5,638 nt of DNA, from the NCBI GenBank assembly GCA_021789355.1, contig JAJYJR010000416.1, positions 1 through 5,638 on the forward strand. Reading direction: 5' to 3'. The notes beneath the pieces are model-generated. The model ran no database searches and was not told where the DNA came from. It was given only the letters and a program-made list of their open reading frames with translations. The stretch's first letter is position 1. Every line of letters begins with the position of its first letter. This DNA comes from Chloroflexota bacterium (GTDB taxonomy: Bacteria; Chloroflexota; Limnocylindria; Limnocylindrales; CSP1-4). Shown piece after piece: positions 1 to 5,118 of the stretch. Both the position numbers and the translations under genes were made by a program.

Positions 1-1
1 C

Positions 2-328
2 GCGGTCGTGACCAGCGGCCACGCCTTCCTGATCGGCGGGGAGGGCGCGAGTGGACCATCGCTGGCGACGTTCCGGAGCGATATCGCGCCGCGGCCGCCG
101 TTCTTCGCCCTTGGGCTCATCGGCGCAACGATCCCGGCCCTGTCGATCACCGGCGACATCGGCCAGCAGCTGGGATACGTGGCGGCCGGCGTCGTGGGCG
201 GGGCGGACTTCGTCCTGCTGATCCTGGTCGCGCTGGCCTACTCGCGCCGGCGCGCGACCCGGCGCCTGTTCTCCCGGCTGACGCATGGGCGGGTTCGTCC
301 GCCGAGCGAGGACGATTACACGGCCTGA
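2..328 (+). CDS. C-terminal fragment of an unidentified polytopic membrane protein
   Basis: The frame is open from the window edge, so the gene almost certainly begins upstream; the GTG at 8 is only the first possible start inside the window. About 108 residues are visible. Two hydrophobic stretches can be seen, around PFFALGLIGATIPALSI and LGYVAAGVVGGADFVLLIL, the second followed directly by the basic run YSRRRATRRLFSR. By the positive-inside rule this puts the C-terminus in the cytoplasm. The last residues are polar (PPSEDDYTA) and the gene ends with TGA at 326-328. I do not recognise the family; a transporter or permease C-terminus is possible but nothing specific supports it. It converges on the DsbA-like gene on the other strand. 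Confidence 0.6.
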   Translation, partial: AVVTSGHAFLIGGEGASGPSLATFRSDIAPRPPFFALGLIGATIPALSITGDIGQQLGYVAAGVVGGADFVLLILVALAYSRRRATRRLFSRLTHGRVRPPSEDDYTA

Positions 329-408
329 TCAGCTGCCTGCGGCCGAGGCGGATGGCGCCGTCGAGCAGCGATCAGCTGCCTGCGGCCGAGGCGGATGGCG
401 CCGTCGAG
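327..408. repeat. 39-bp imperfect-tandem duplication (period 43 bp)
   Basis: Bases 327-365 and 370-408 are identical over 39 bp, separated by the 4-bp spacer CAGC. The right-hand copy encodes the last residues of the DsbA-like protein and its TGA stop (minus strand, 372-374). The left-hand copy lies beyond that stop and carries the same stop triplet at 329-331. That triplet directly abuts the TGA (326-328) of the plus-strand gene, so the two stops form the palindrome TGATCA. The simplest reading is a recent 43-bp tandem duplication at the junction of two convergent genes, leaving a spare copy of the 3' end. Confidence 0.9.
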
Positions 409-1223
409 GGACCGACCGGCTTCCCCTGGAGCGCGGCGTCGATCGCGTTCGTGATCGCCTGGAGGCCCCACGATCCCAGGGCCGTCCCGTTCACGAGGAT
501 GGTCGGGGTTCCCTTGATACCCCCGGCTATGGCCGCCGCGGTAGCTGCCTGGACGGCCTTCACCCGGGCCGGATCGGCCAGGCACGTGTCGAACGCGCGG
601 AGCCCGAGCCCGAGCCTGGTCGCGATCGCGTCGAACATCGTCCGGTTGAACGTGCCGCCGTTTTCCACCGGCCCCTGGTTCGCGAACAGGTACTCCTGGT
701 AGGCCCAGAACTTGCCCTGGTCCCCGGCGCAGCGGGCCGCCGCGGCCGCCTGGATCGACTCGTCGCCGGCCGGGTTCGAGCCCGGTCCCAGGAACGCCAG
801 GTCATGGAGGACCATCCTCGCCTGGCCGGTCCGCACGTACTGGTTCACCAGCCGCGGCTCGACCTCCTGCGCGTAGGCCTTGCAATTCGGGCACTGGAAG
901 TCCACGTAGACGTCGAGCGTCACCCTGGCGTTGGCCTGCCCGAGGGTCTGCCCGCTTGCCAGCGCCGCGGGAGCCGGCTCCGCCGGGGCCACGATCGTGA
1001 CCGCCGTCGGCGGCTGGCTGCGCAGCACGTTCGCGGCGAGCAGCACGACGCCGATCAGCACCGCCGCGGCCGTGATCACTGCGATCGGGGAGCGGGTGAT
1101 GGCCGGCAGGCCAGTTCTCCGCGCGGCTGCGCGGCGGGCGCCCCTGGCGCCGATCCCGTGGGCCGGCGTTCCCCCCGGCCGCCGGCGCTCGCGCTCCGCG
1201 GCGCGCCGCTCTCGCCGGGTCAC
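372..1223 (-). CDS. Membrane-anchored DsbA-family thiol-disulfide oxidoreductase
   Basis: This is a 283-residue protein if started at the GTG at 1223. Residues 1-45 are an Arg-rich cytoplasmic tail, about 46-66 a single transmembrane anchor (PIAVITAAAVLIGVVLLAA), and about 92-265 a thioredoxin-fold DSBA domain. The CxxC active site is CPNC at 111-114 inside VDFQCPNCKAYA, and the cis-proline is Pro240 in KGTPTILVNG. A second cysteine pair, Cys165 (ARCAGDQGKFW) and Cys214 (FDTCL), lies at positions where many DsbA-like proteins of this type have one and may form a structural disulfide. The orientation places the catalytic domain outside the membrane, where it should form or isomerise disulfides in exported proteins. 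The tail after 265 is low-complexity (Pro, Ser, Ala). The start is uncertain: a strong Shine-Dalgarno sequence at 1261-1268 is far from this GTG but correctly spaced for an in-frame CTG at 1251-1253, which would add ten residues (LRSQRPPTNA). Confidence 0.92.
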   Translation of the reverse strand: MTRRERRAAERERRRPGGTPAHGIGARGARRAAARRTGLPAITRSPIAVITAAAVLIGVVLLAANVLRSQPPTAVTIVAPAEPAPAALASGQTLGQANARVTLDVYVDFQCPNCKAYAQEVEPRLVNQYVRTGQARMVLHDLAFLGPGSNPAGDESIQAAAAARCAGDQGKFWAYQEYLFANQGPVENGGTFNRTMFDAIATRLGLGLRAFDTCLADPARVKAVQAATAAAIAGGIKGTPTILVNGTALGSWGLQAITNAIDAALQGKPVGPSTAPSASAAGS

Positions 1224-1250
1224 GGCGTTCGTGGGTGGTCGCTGTGATCT

Positions 1251-1268
1251 CAGTGCGGGTACCTCCTT
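1251..1268 (-). promoter_or_regulatory. Strong Shine-Dalgarno with a candidate CTG start
   Basis: On the minus strand AAGGAGGT (1268-1261) is a perfect anti-16S match. Seven bases downstream is CTG (1253-1251), in frame with the DsbA-like protein. The GTG at 1223 is 37 bases from the motif, too far for normal initiation. No ATG, GTG or TTG lies at the proper distance in this frame. Confidence 0.5.
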
Positions 1269-1282
1269 TCGCCTCCGCTCGC

Positions 1283-1311
1283 AGGGTCCGGTGACGCAGC
1301 GGCCTCGTCAA
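1283..1311 (-). promoter_or_regulatory. Candidate sigma-70-type promoter for the DsbA-like gene
   Basis: On the minus strand TTGACG (1311-1306) matches five of six consensus -35 bases. After a 17-base spacer comes GACCCT (1288-1283), which keeps only the two most conserved -10 positions (A2 and T6). Transcription would start near 1276, a few bases upstream of the strong Shine-Dalgarno sequence, giving a short leader. The -35 is good and the -10 is weak. Confidence 0.45.
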
Positions 1312-1320
1312 GAACTGGAT

Positions 1321-1364
1321 GGCCCGGTCGGTGGCGACAGGTGGCGGGGATCGCCCGCCGGGCC
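1321..1364 (-). terminator. GC-rich nested hairpin at the end of the methyltransferase-like gene (no U-tract)
   Basis: GGCCCGG (1321-1327) pairs with CCGGGCC (1358-1364), enclosing a second perfect stem GGCGGG (1343-1348) with CCCGCC (1354-1359) around a five-base loop. The two stems overlap at 1358-1359, so they are alternatives or partly compete. The element starts at the TAG stop of the upstream gene on the minus strand. There is no run of T after it, so it is not a textbook intrinsic terminator; it could slow polymerase or protect a 3' end. Confidence 0.3.
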
Positions 1365-2731
1365 TACGGACGCAGGCGGACCATCCAGCAGGGTGGGCGC
1401 GAGGGAAGGCGTTCGGCGGGCAGCAGTCCGCCGGTCCGCTCGTCGGAGGCGAGGACGTTCGCGGACGGGTCCCCCTCGACGATGATCCAGGCGCCGGGCT
1501 CGAGCGCGGTCACCAGCTGGCGCAGCTGCTCGACCATGAGCGGCTCGGTGGCCGCTCCGACCGCGCCCGCGTCGTCCGCCGGGACCACCGCGATCCGGTA
1601 GCGACCGGCCGGGAGGCGGCCGAGCTCGTGCGGTTCGACGACATCCCAGGCGAACGGCCGGGGAAGCGGGAATCCGGGGGCCCTCCGCGCCAGCCAGAGC
1701 GCGGGGCCGGGGAGGGCTCGATCGACGACCTGGGCGAGCCACACCCGGCGGCGCTCGAGATCGTCGCGGCGACCCCGCAGGAGGCGCGTGTTCCGCCGAT
1801 CCGCCTCCGCCCGCAGGAGCGCGATGCGTTGCGGGGAGCCGTCCGCACCCGCGCTGAGCACGACGCTCCCGGCGTCGAGGAGCCTGCCGGCACGAGGATC
1901 GACCACCGGCGCGGAGGTGGGCGGCGCCTCCGCGCCGGACGGCTCATCTCCGTCGCCCAGTGCCTCCGCGTCCTGGCCTGTGCCCGCGCCTGCGCCGGGC
2001 AGGGAGCCCCCCAGGGCGATCAGCGTCCGCGCCCCGAGAGCCGCAAGCGCCCCGCACGTCGCCCGGAGCGTGGGGGCCGCGACCAGCAGCACGGCGGGCC
2101 CCAGTGGTCCGATCACGGCCGCCCACGCCTGCAACGATTCACCGGACGGCAGCGCGAGGCCGGACCCGTCGACCGCGACCCCGGTCCAGGCCTCGAGCCC
2201 CGTCGCGAGCGCCTCGCGGGTCGCCGCCTCGCTCTCGGCGATGGTCTCCATCGCCTCGATCCGCAGCAGCTGCGCGCCGGCGTCGGCGAGCATGCCCGCG
2301 TGGGCGCGGTGCTCGGCGGCCGATGCCGCGGCGTCCAGGGACAGATCAGACGTGCGAGACCCCTCCAGTGGCCCCACCAGCCCGGCCACCCGGATCGGCG
2401 GCGCAGGTTCGCCGCTCCGCGCGGGCCTCGCCGCGTCCTCGGCCTCCGCGGCGGCCTCGCGGGCGAGATCGAGCGCGGCCGCGATCCACTCCCGGCCACG
2501 GCGCGCGGCACCCATGCGGGACAGCGTTCGCCGGTGGAGGGAGCCGGTGACCGCGGTAAGGACGTCGGCCCCGGCGAGCGCGACCTCCAGGTGAAGGGCG
2601 CGCAGGGCGGCAGGCTCGCGGATCGGCATCGGGAGGGCGCCGACCGTCGGCTGCGGCGCGACGCCCCGTCGCGCAAGCTCGGGCCGCGGGTCGCCGTCCA
2701 TGACCAGGATCACCCGGTCGGGAGCGCTCAT
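1364..2731 (-). CDS. Homocysteine S-methyltransferase-like protein lacking the zinc cysteines
   Basis: The ATG at 2731 starts MSAPDRVILVMDGDPRPEL and gives 455 residues ending in TAG. Residues 8-310 follow the homocysteine S-methyltransferase (PF02574) layout: DGDPRPELARRGV (12-24), ALAGADVLTAVT (51-62), AGLVGPLEG (116-124), AGMLADAGAQLLRIEAMETI (145-164), WTGVAVDG (182-189), LVAAPTLRATCGAL (216-229) and AGSVVLSAGADGSP (287-300). Active members bind Zn2+ through a Cys in GVNC and two in GGCCGTTP. Here these regions read LVAAPT and SAGADGSP, so no ligand cysteine remains. The early Gly-rich motif and the TNT motif (AVT here) are also altered. Methyl transfer to homocysteine by the usual mechanism is therefore unlikely. 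Residues 305-455 are an extra region, not the MTHFR domain found in fused family members; RYRIAVVPADD and LEPGAWIIVEGD resemble late strands of a Rossmann methyltransferase. It lies 16 bp after the DUF2203 gene. Confidence 0.75.
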   Translation of the reverse strand: MSAPDRVILVMDGDPRPELARRGVAPQPTVGALPMPIREPAALRALHLEVALAGADVLTAVTGSLHRRTLSRMGAARRGREWIAAALDLAREAAAEAEDAARPARSGEPAPPIRVAGLVGPLEGSRTSDLSLDAAASAAEHRAHAGMLADAGAQLLRIEAMETIAESEAATREALATGLEAWTGVAVDGSGLALPSGESLQAWAAVIGPLGPAVLLVAAPTLRATCGALAALGARTLIALGGSLPGAGAGTGQDAEALGDGDEPSGAEAPPTSAPVVDPRAGRLLDAGSVVLSAGADGSPQRIALLRAEADRRNTRLLRGRRDDLERRRVWLAQVVDRALPGPALWLARRAPGFPLPRPFAWDVVEPHELGRLPAGRYRIAVVPADDAGAVGAATEPLMVEQLRQLVTALEPGAWIIVEGDPSANVLASDERTGGLLPAERLPSRPPCWMVRLRP

Positions 2732-2747
2732 GCGCGCCTGGCCCGGT

Positions 2748-3146
2748 TCAGGCCAGGTCGGCCAGGGCCCGGCGGCCCGGGAAGCCGGTCGACAGCTCGT
2801 GCCACCAGGCGATCTCGCCCTCCCCGAGCCGCCAGCAGAGCCAGACCTGTCGGCCCGATACCAGGGCCGGGAAGTCGACGAGCCCGGACTGGATGTCGCG
2901 CAGCGTGACGCCCCAGGCATCCACCTGCACGACGGCACGTTCCATGCTCCTGACGATCTCGCGCACGCGGGCCTCGTGGGCGCGGAGTCGCTCGTCCGAC
3001 CCGGGCGCCCCGTCGGACGCCAGCACCTCGCGGATGTCGCGCTGCGCCTCCGCAAGGGCGTCACGGTCGGCCTTCAGCTGCTCGAGCAACGGCCGCAGCT
3101 CGAGGAGCCGCTCGTTGGCCGCGTCGATGTCGTAGAAGCGTGCCAT
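2748..3146 (-). CDS. DUF2203 family protein
   Basis: The product is 132 residues, the normal size for DUF2203 (COG4911), and function is unknown. Residues 1-75 are charged and heptad-like, starting MARFYDIDAANERLLELRPL, and probably form a helical hairpin or coiled coil. The family's signature block follows: WGVTLRDIQSGLVDFPAL (78-95), GRQVWLCWRLGEGEIAWWHE (98-117) and GFPGRRAL (121-128). The ATG at 3146 is chosen because the family begins with an F-(T/Y)-x-x-(E/D)-A-N motif at this distance and the upstream sequence has no family similarity. No Shine-Dalgarno precedes it; an extended -10 box lies six bases upstream, suggesting a leaderless mRNA. The next gene starts 16 bp after its stop, so the two are probably one transcript. 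Confidence 0.88.
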   Translation of the reverse strand: MARFYDIDAANERLLELRPLLEQLKADRDALAEAQRDIREVLASDGAPGSDERLRAHEARVREIVRSMERAVVQVDAWGVTLRDIQSGLVDFPALVSGRQVWLCWRLGEGEIAWWHELSTGFPGRRALADLA

Positions 3147-3152
3147 TGCGCG

Positions 3153-3161
3153 ATTCTCGCA
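3153..3161 (-). promoter_or_regulatory. Candidate extended -10 for a leaderless DUF2203 transcript
   Basis: On the minus strand the sequence reads TGCGAGAAT, a TGn extended -10 followed by GAGAAT (four of six matches to TATAAT). It ends six bases before the ATG at 3146, so transcription should start at or next to the start codon. No convincing -35 at 16-18 bases was found; TTGAGC lies further upstream but with a 21-base spacer. Confidence 0.45.
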
Positions 3162-3238
3162 CGACCGCCGCGGGTGCCCGCTCAACCCCCGCCCGGCATC
3201 TCCCGGACCCGTGTCCCCGCGGCGGCGACCGGATCCGG

Positions 3239-3279
3239 CCGCGGCGCCTGCCGCGGCGCCTGACCCGCCGCGGCGCCTG
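3239..3279. repeat. Three copies of a 12-bp element next to the antiporter promoter
   Basis: CCGCGGCGCCTG occurs exactly at 3239-3250, 3251-3262 and 3268-3279. The first two abut and the third follows after five bases. The last copy supplies the TG of the extended -10 box of the antiporter promoter. The placement over the promoter suggests an operator, but slippage in GC-rich DNA would give the same picture. Confidence 0.7.
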
Positions 3280-3286
3280 ATAGACT
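3278..3286 (+). promoter_or_regulatory. Extended -10 promoter of the riboswitch and antiporter gene
   Basis: TGATAGACT fits TGn-TAnnnT. Start of transcription is predicted six or seven bases downstream, near 3292-3293, which is the first base of riboswitch helix P1. A weak -35 (CTGACC, 3260-3265) is 15 bases upstream; extended -10 promoters often tolerate a poor -35. Confidence 0.55.
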
Positions 3287-3292
3287 CGTGCG

Positions 3293-3392
3293 CGAAGCGG
3301 AGTAGTCCTGTCGCCTGCCGGCGGCACGGGGAGATCGACATACCGGCCACGGCCCGGTCCCCCACCTCGACCCGAGACGGACGAGAGCTTCG
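3293..3392 (+). ncRNA. yybP-ykoY-type manganese riboswitch aptamer
   Basis: The aptamer is recognised from its architecture. P1 pairs CGAAGC (3293-3298) with GCTTCG (3387-3392), six perfect pairs. Immediately inside P1 are the family's invariant GGAGUAG (3299-3305) on the 5' side and a purine GAGA (3383-3386) on the 3' side, where other members have AAGA or GAGA. P2 is TGCC/GGCA (3316-3319 with 3323-3326). P3 is GGGGA/TCCCC (3328-3332 with 3358-3362) and encloses the asymmetric loop CGACATA (3336-3342) facing CCGG (3354-3357), close to the consensus CGUCA facing CCGG. P4 is CTCG/CGAG (3366-3369 with 3373-3376). In characterised members loops L1 and L3 dock to bind Mn2+. The element precedes a cation antiporter gene, a typical setting. 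It was called by eye, not by a covariance model. Confidence 0.8.
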
Positions 3393-3461
3393 ACCAGACA
3401 CCTGGTCGAGAGCTCGAGCGCTCCGCCCGACATCTCGACCAGGCAGCGGAGATGTCGAGCG
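3385..3461 (+). promoter_or_regulatory. Riboswitch expression platform: three competing stems over the antiporter RBS
   Basis: Stem A pairs 3385-3397 with 3402-3415 (core CGACCAG/CTGGTCG, loop ACAC, one bulged A at 3411) and overlaps the P1 3' strand. Stem B pairs 3401-3411 with 3433-3443, eleven perfect pairs, and excludes A. Stem C pairs CGACATCTC (3428-3436) with GAGATGTCG (3449-3457) and excludes B. Stem C covers the Shine-Dalgarno GGAG (3448-3451), which lies ten bases before the GTG at 3462. Inferred logic: with Mn2+, P1 forms, A is weakened, B forms, C is broken and translation proceeds; without Mn2+, A and C form and translation is blocked. No U-tract is present, so control should act on translation. 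Confidence 0.6.
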
Positions 3462-4805
3462 GTGTGGCGCAGGATCGGTATCGCGGCTGGCGTGGCGCTC
3501 CCGGCGGTGGTCATCCGCCTGGCGGGCATCCATCCGTCGCCCGAACTCACCGTGGTCGTGTTCGGCGCGGCCGTGGTCACGTCCGCGGTCCTGCTGGCGT
3601 GGGCCGCGGAGGCCGCCCAGGTGGACATCTCGGGGAGCCTGGCCATCGCGATCCTCGCACTGATCGCGGTCCTGCCGGAATACGCCGTCGACCTCTACTT
3701 CGCCTACTCGGCCGGCACTCGCCCGGAGTACACGCAGTTCGCGGCCGCGAACATGACCGGGTCGAACCGGCTCCTCATCGGGATCGGGTGGCCGCTCGTC
3801 GCCTTCGTCGCCCTGTGGGCGATCCGCAGGCGACGGGGCGCGCGACCCTCGGACGGTCCCGGCGTCGCGCGGCGGCAGGCCGGCCGCCGCAGGCCGGTGA
3901 TCGCGCTGCCGGCGCACCGGCGCGTCGAGCTCGGGTTCCTCGCACTCGCGTCGGCCTACGCGTTCGTGATTCCCATCACCCGCTCGATCGCGTGGTACGA
4001 CGCGGCCATCCTGCTCGCGCTCTTCGCCCTGTACCTCTTCCGGGTGACCCGCGAGGGACGTGGCGAGCCCGAGCTGATGGGGATCGCCGCGCAGATCGGC
4101 GCCCTGCCGCGCCGCCGTCGCCGGACGCTCGTCGCCGGCATGTTCTTCGTCGCCGCGGCGATCGTCGTGTCAGCCGCGGAGCCGTTCGCGAACGGCCTGG
4201 TGGACACCGGGCGCAACCTGGGGATCGATCAGTTCCTGCTCGTACAGTGGCTCGCGCCGCTCGCGTCGGAGGCGCCGGAGCTGATCGTCGCGACGCTCTT
4301 CGCGTGGCGGCTCAAGATCGACGACAGCCTCGGTACGCTCCTGTCCGCGAAGGTGAACCAGTGGACCCTCCTGGTCGGCAGCCTGTTCGTCGCCTACGCG
4401 CTGGGAGGCGGGCGGGGCGGTCTCCCGCTGGACGATCGCCAGACCGAGGAGTTCCTGCTCACGAGCGCGCAGGCGCTGCTGGGCTTCGCCGTGCTCGTGG
4501 ATCTCTCGTTCGGGGCATGGGAGGCGGGCGCACTGCTGCTCCTCTTCGCGCTGCAGTTCCCGTTCCCGAGCACTGAGATCCGGCTCGTCTTCTCGGCCGC
4601 CTACATCGCGCTCGCGGCCCTGCTCCTGGTCCGCAAGCGTGGGTCGCTGCGCCCGATCCTCACCGCCATGGTCAACTGGGGCGCCCGCACATCCCCGTCC
4701 GCCGAACGGCCGCGCGGCGAGGTCAGGCCTCGACCCGCCGCCTCAGCGCCTCCTCGACGGCCGCCTGCAGGCGGAACCGGTCCGGGCGACCGGTCAGGGG
4801 CGTGA
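3462..4805 (+). CDS. CaCA-family cation antiporter, probable Mn2+ or Ca2+ exporter
   Basis: This 447-residue integral membrane protein has about ten to twelve hydrophobic segments in two halves split by a basic cytoplasmic stretch (about 121-155), typical of sodium/calcium exchangers (PF01699, YrbG-like). The first alpha repeat spans about 61-115: IAVLPEYAVDL with the Pro-Glu pair at 72-73, then AANMTGSNRLLIGIG with GSN at 100-102. The second spans about 260-306: APLASEAPELIVATL with Pro-Glu at 272-273, then SAKVNQWTLLVG, where the usual GSN reads KVN. The proteins exchange cations for Na+ or H+; the manganese riboswitch upstream suggests Mn2+ export, and this is inferred. The GTG start is preceded by GGAG ten bases upstream. 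The last 40 residues are hydrophilic, rich in Pro, Arg and Gly, and overlap the opposite-strand gene, so they are probably not conserved. Confidence 0.87.
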   Translation: MWRRIGIAAGVALPAVVIRLAGIHPSPELTVVVFGAAVVTSAVLLAWAAEAAQVDISGSLAIAILALIAVLPEYAVDLYFAYSAGTRPEYTQFAAANMTGSNRLLIGIGWPLVAFVALWAIRRRRGARPSDGPGVARRQAGRRRPVIALPAHRRVELGFLALASAYAFVIPITRSIAWYDAAILLALFALYLFRVTREGRGEPELMGIAAQIGALPRRRRRTLVAGMFFVAAAIVVSAAEPFANGLVDTGRNLGIDQFLLVQWLAPLASEAPELIVATLFAWRLKIDDSLGTLLSAKVNQWTLLVGSLFVAYALGGGRGGLPLDDRQTEEFLLTSAQALLGFAVLVDLSFGAWEAGALLLLFALQFPFPSTEIRLVFSAAYIALAALLLVRKRGSLRPILTAMVNWGARTSPSAERPRGEVRPRPAASAPPRRPPAGGTGPGDRSGA

Positions 4806-5118
4806 CGCGGTGCGGCCCCTCCTCCTCGACCCAGTCGAGCTCGAGGCCCGGGGCGGTCAGCACGACCGGGACGTCGGGGTACAGCTCGCGGAGGTTGCGG
4901 ATGAGCTGGCGCCCACCGTCGCTCTCGCCGGTGGACCACACGTCATAGACGAGCACGTCGGCCCGTTCGGCGGCATCGCAGGGTTCGCCGCGGAGGACCG
5001 GGCAACGGCGCAGCGAGGGGCCCGCGCACTGCTCGACCTCGTACCCGGACAGGCGGAGGGCATCCACTTCCTGGTCGGCCATGTCGATATCGTGGTGCAC
5101 CACGAGGACGCGCGTCAT
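4723..5118 (-). CDS. Receiver-like protein with a three-cysteine insert
   Basis: The protein has 131 residues, starting at the ATG at 5118 behind a strong Shine-Dalgarno sequence. Its pattern is that of a stand-alone response-regulator receiver domain: strand 1 RVLVVHHD (3-10), helix 1 QEVDALRLSG, strand 3 ADVLVYDVW with a possible phospho-acceptor Asp59, strand 4 VPVVLTAP with Thr88, and helix 5 RLQAAVEEALRR. Departures are clear. The acidic pair after strand 1 reads HHD instead of DD, and the conserved Lys-Pro of strand 5 reads TPLTGRPD, with no lysine. Between helix 1 and strand 3 lies CAGPSLRRCPVLRGEPC (31-47), three cysteines spaced exactly eight residues apart. These might bind a metal or respond to redox state. 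No DNA-binding domain is attached. Its 3' end overlaps the antiporter gene by 83 bp in antisense. Phosphorylation is uncertain. Confidence 0.7.
   Translation of the reverse strand: MTRVLVVHHDIDMADQEVDALRLSGYEVEQCAGPSLRRCPVLRGEPCDAAERADVLVYDVWSTGESDGGRQLIRNLRELYPDVPVVLTAPGLELDWVEEEGPHRVTPLTGRPDRFRLQAAVEEALRRRVEA

Noticed and set aside
1321..1364. Intrinsic terminator for the methyltransferase-like gene
   Set aside because: The hairpin is real but lacks a following T-run and its two stems compete, so it is listed only as a low-confidence candidate.
285..2908. Long plus-strand open frames across 285-1247 and 1319-2908
   Set aside because: They are Arg/Gly/Pro-rich and opposite to genes with clear protein motifs (CPNC active site, methyltransferase-like motifs, DUF2203 block). 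Long stop-free antisense frames are expected at this GC content.
2732..3064. Extension of the methyltransferase-like reading frame upstream to 3064
   Set aside because: The added residues are Ser/Arg/Pro-rich, unlike the family, and lie wholly over the well-supported DUF2203 gene in another frame; family similarity begins right after the ATG at 2731.
3385..3415. Stem A as a Rho-independent terminator
   Set aside because: No T-run follows it; the next bases are GAGCGCTCC. A role as an alternating stem in translational control explains it better.
3147..3917. Long minus-strand open frame upstream of the DUF2203 ATG
   Set aside because: It runs antisense through the riboswitch and the antiporter gene, is rich in Arg, Gly and Asp, and has no recognisable motif; it is a high-GC shadow frame.
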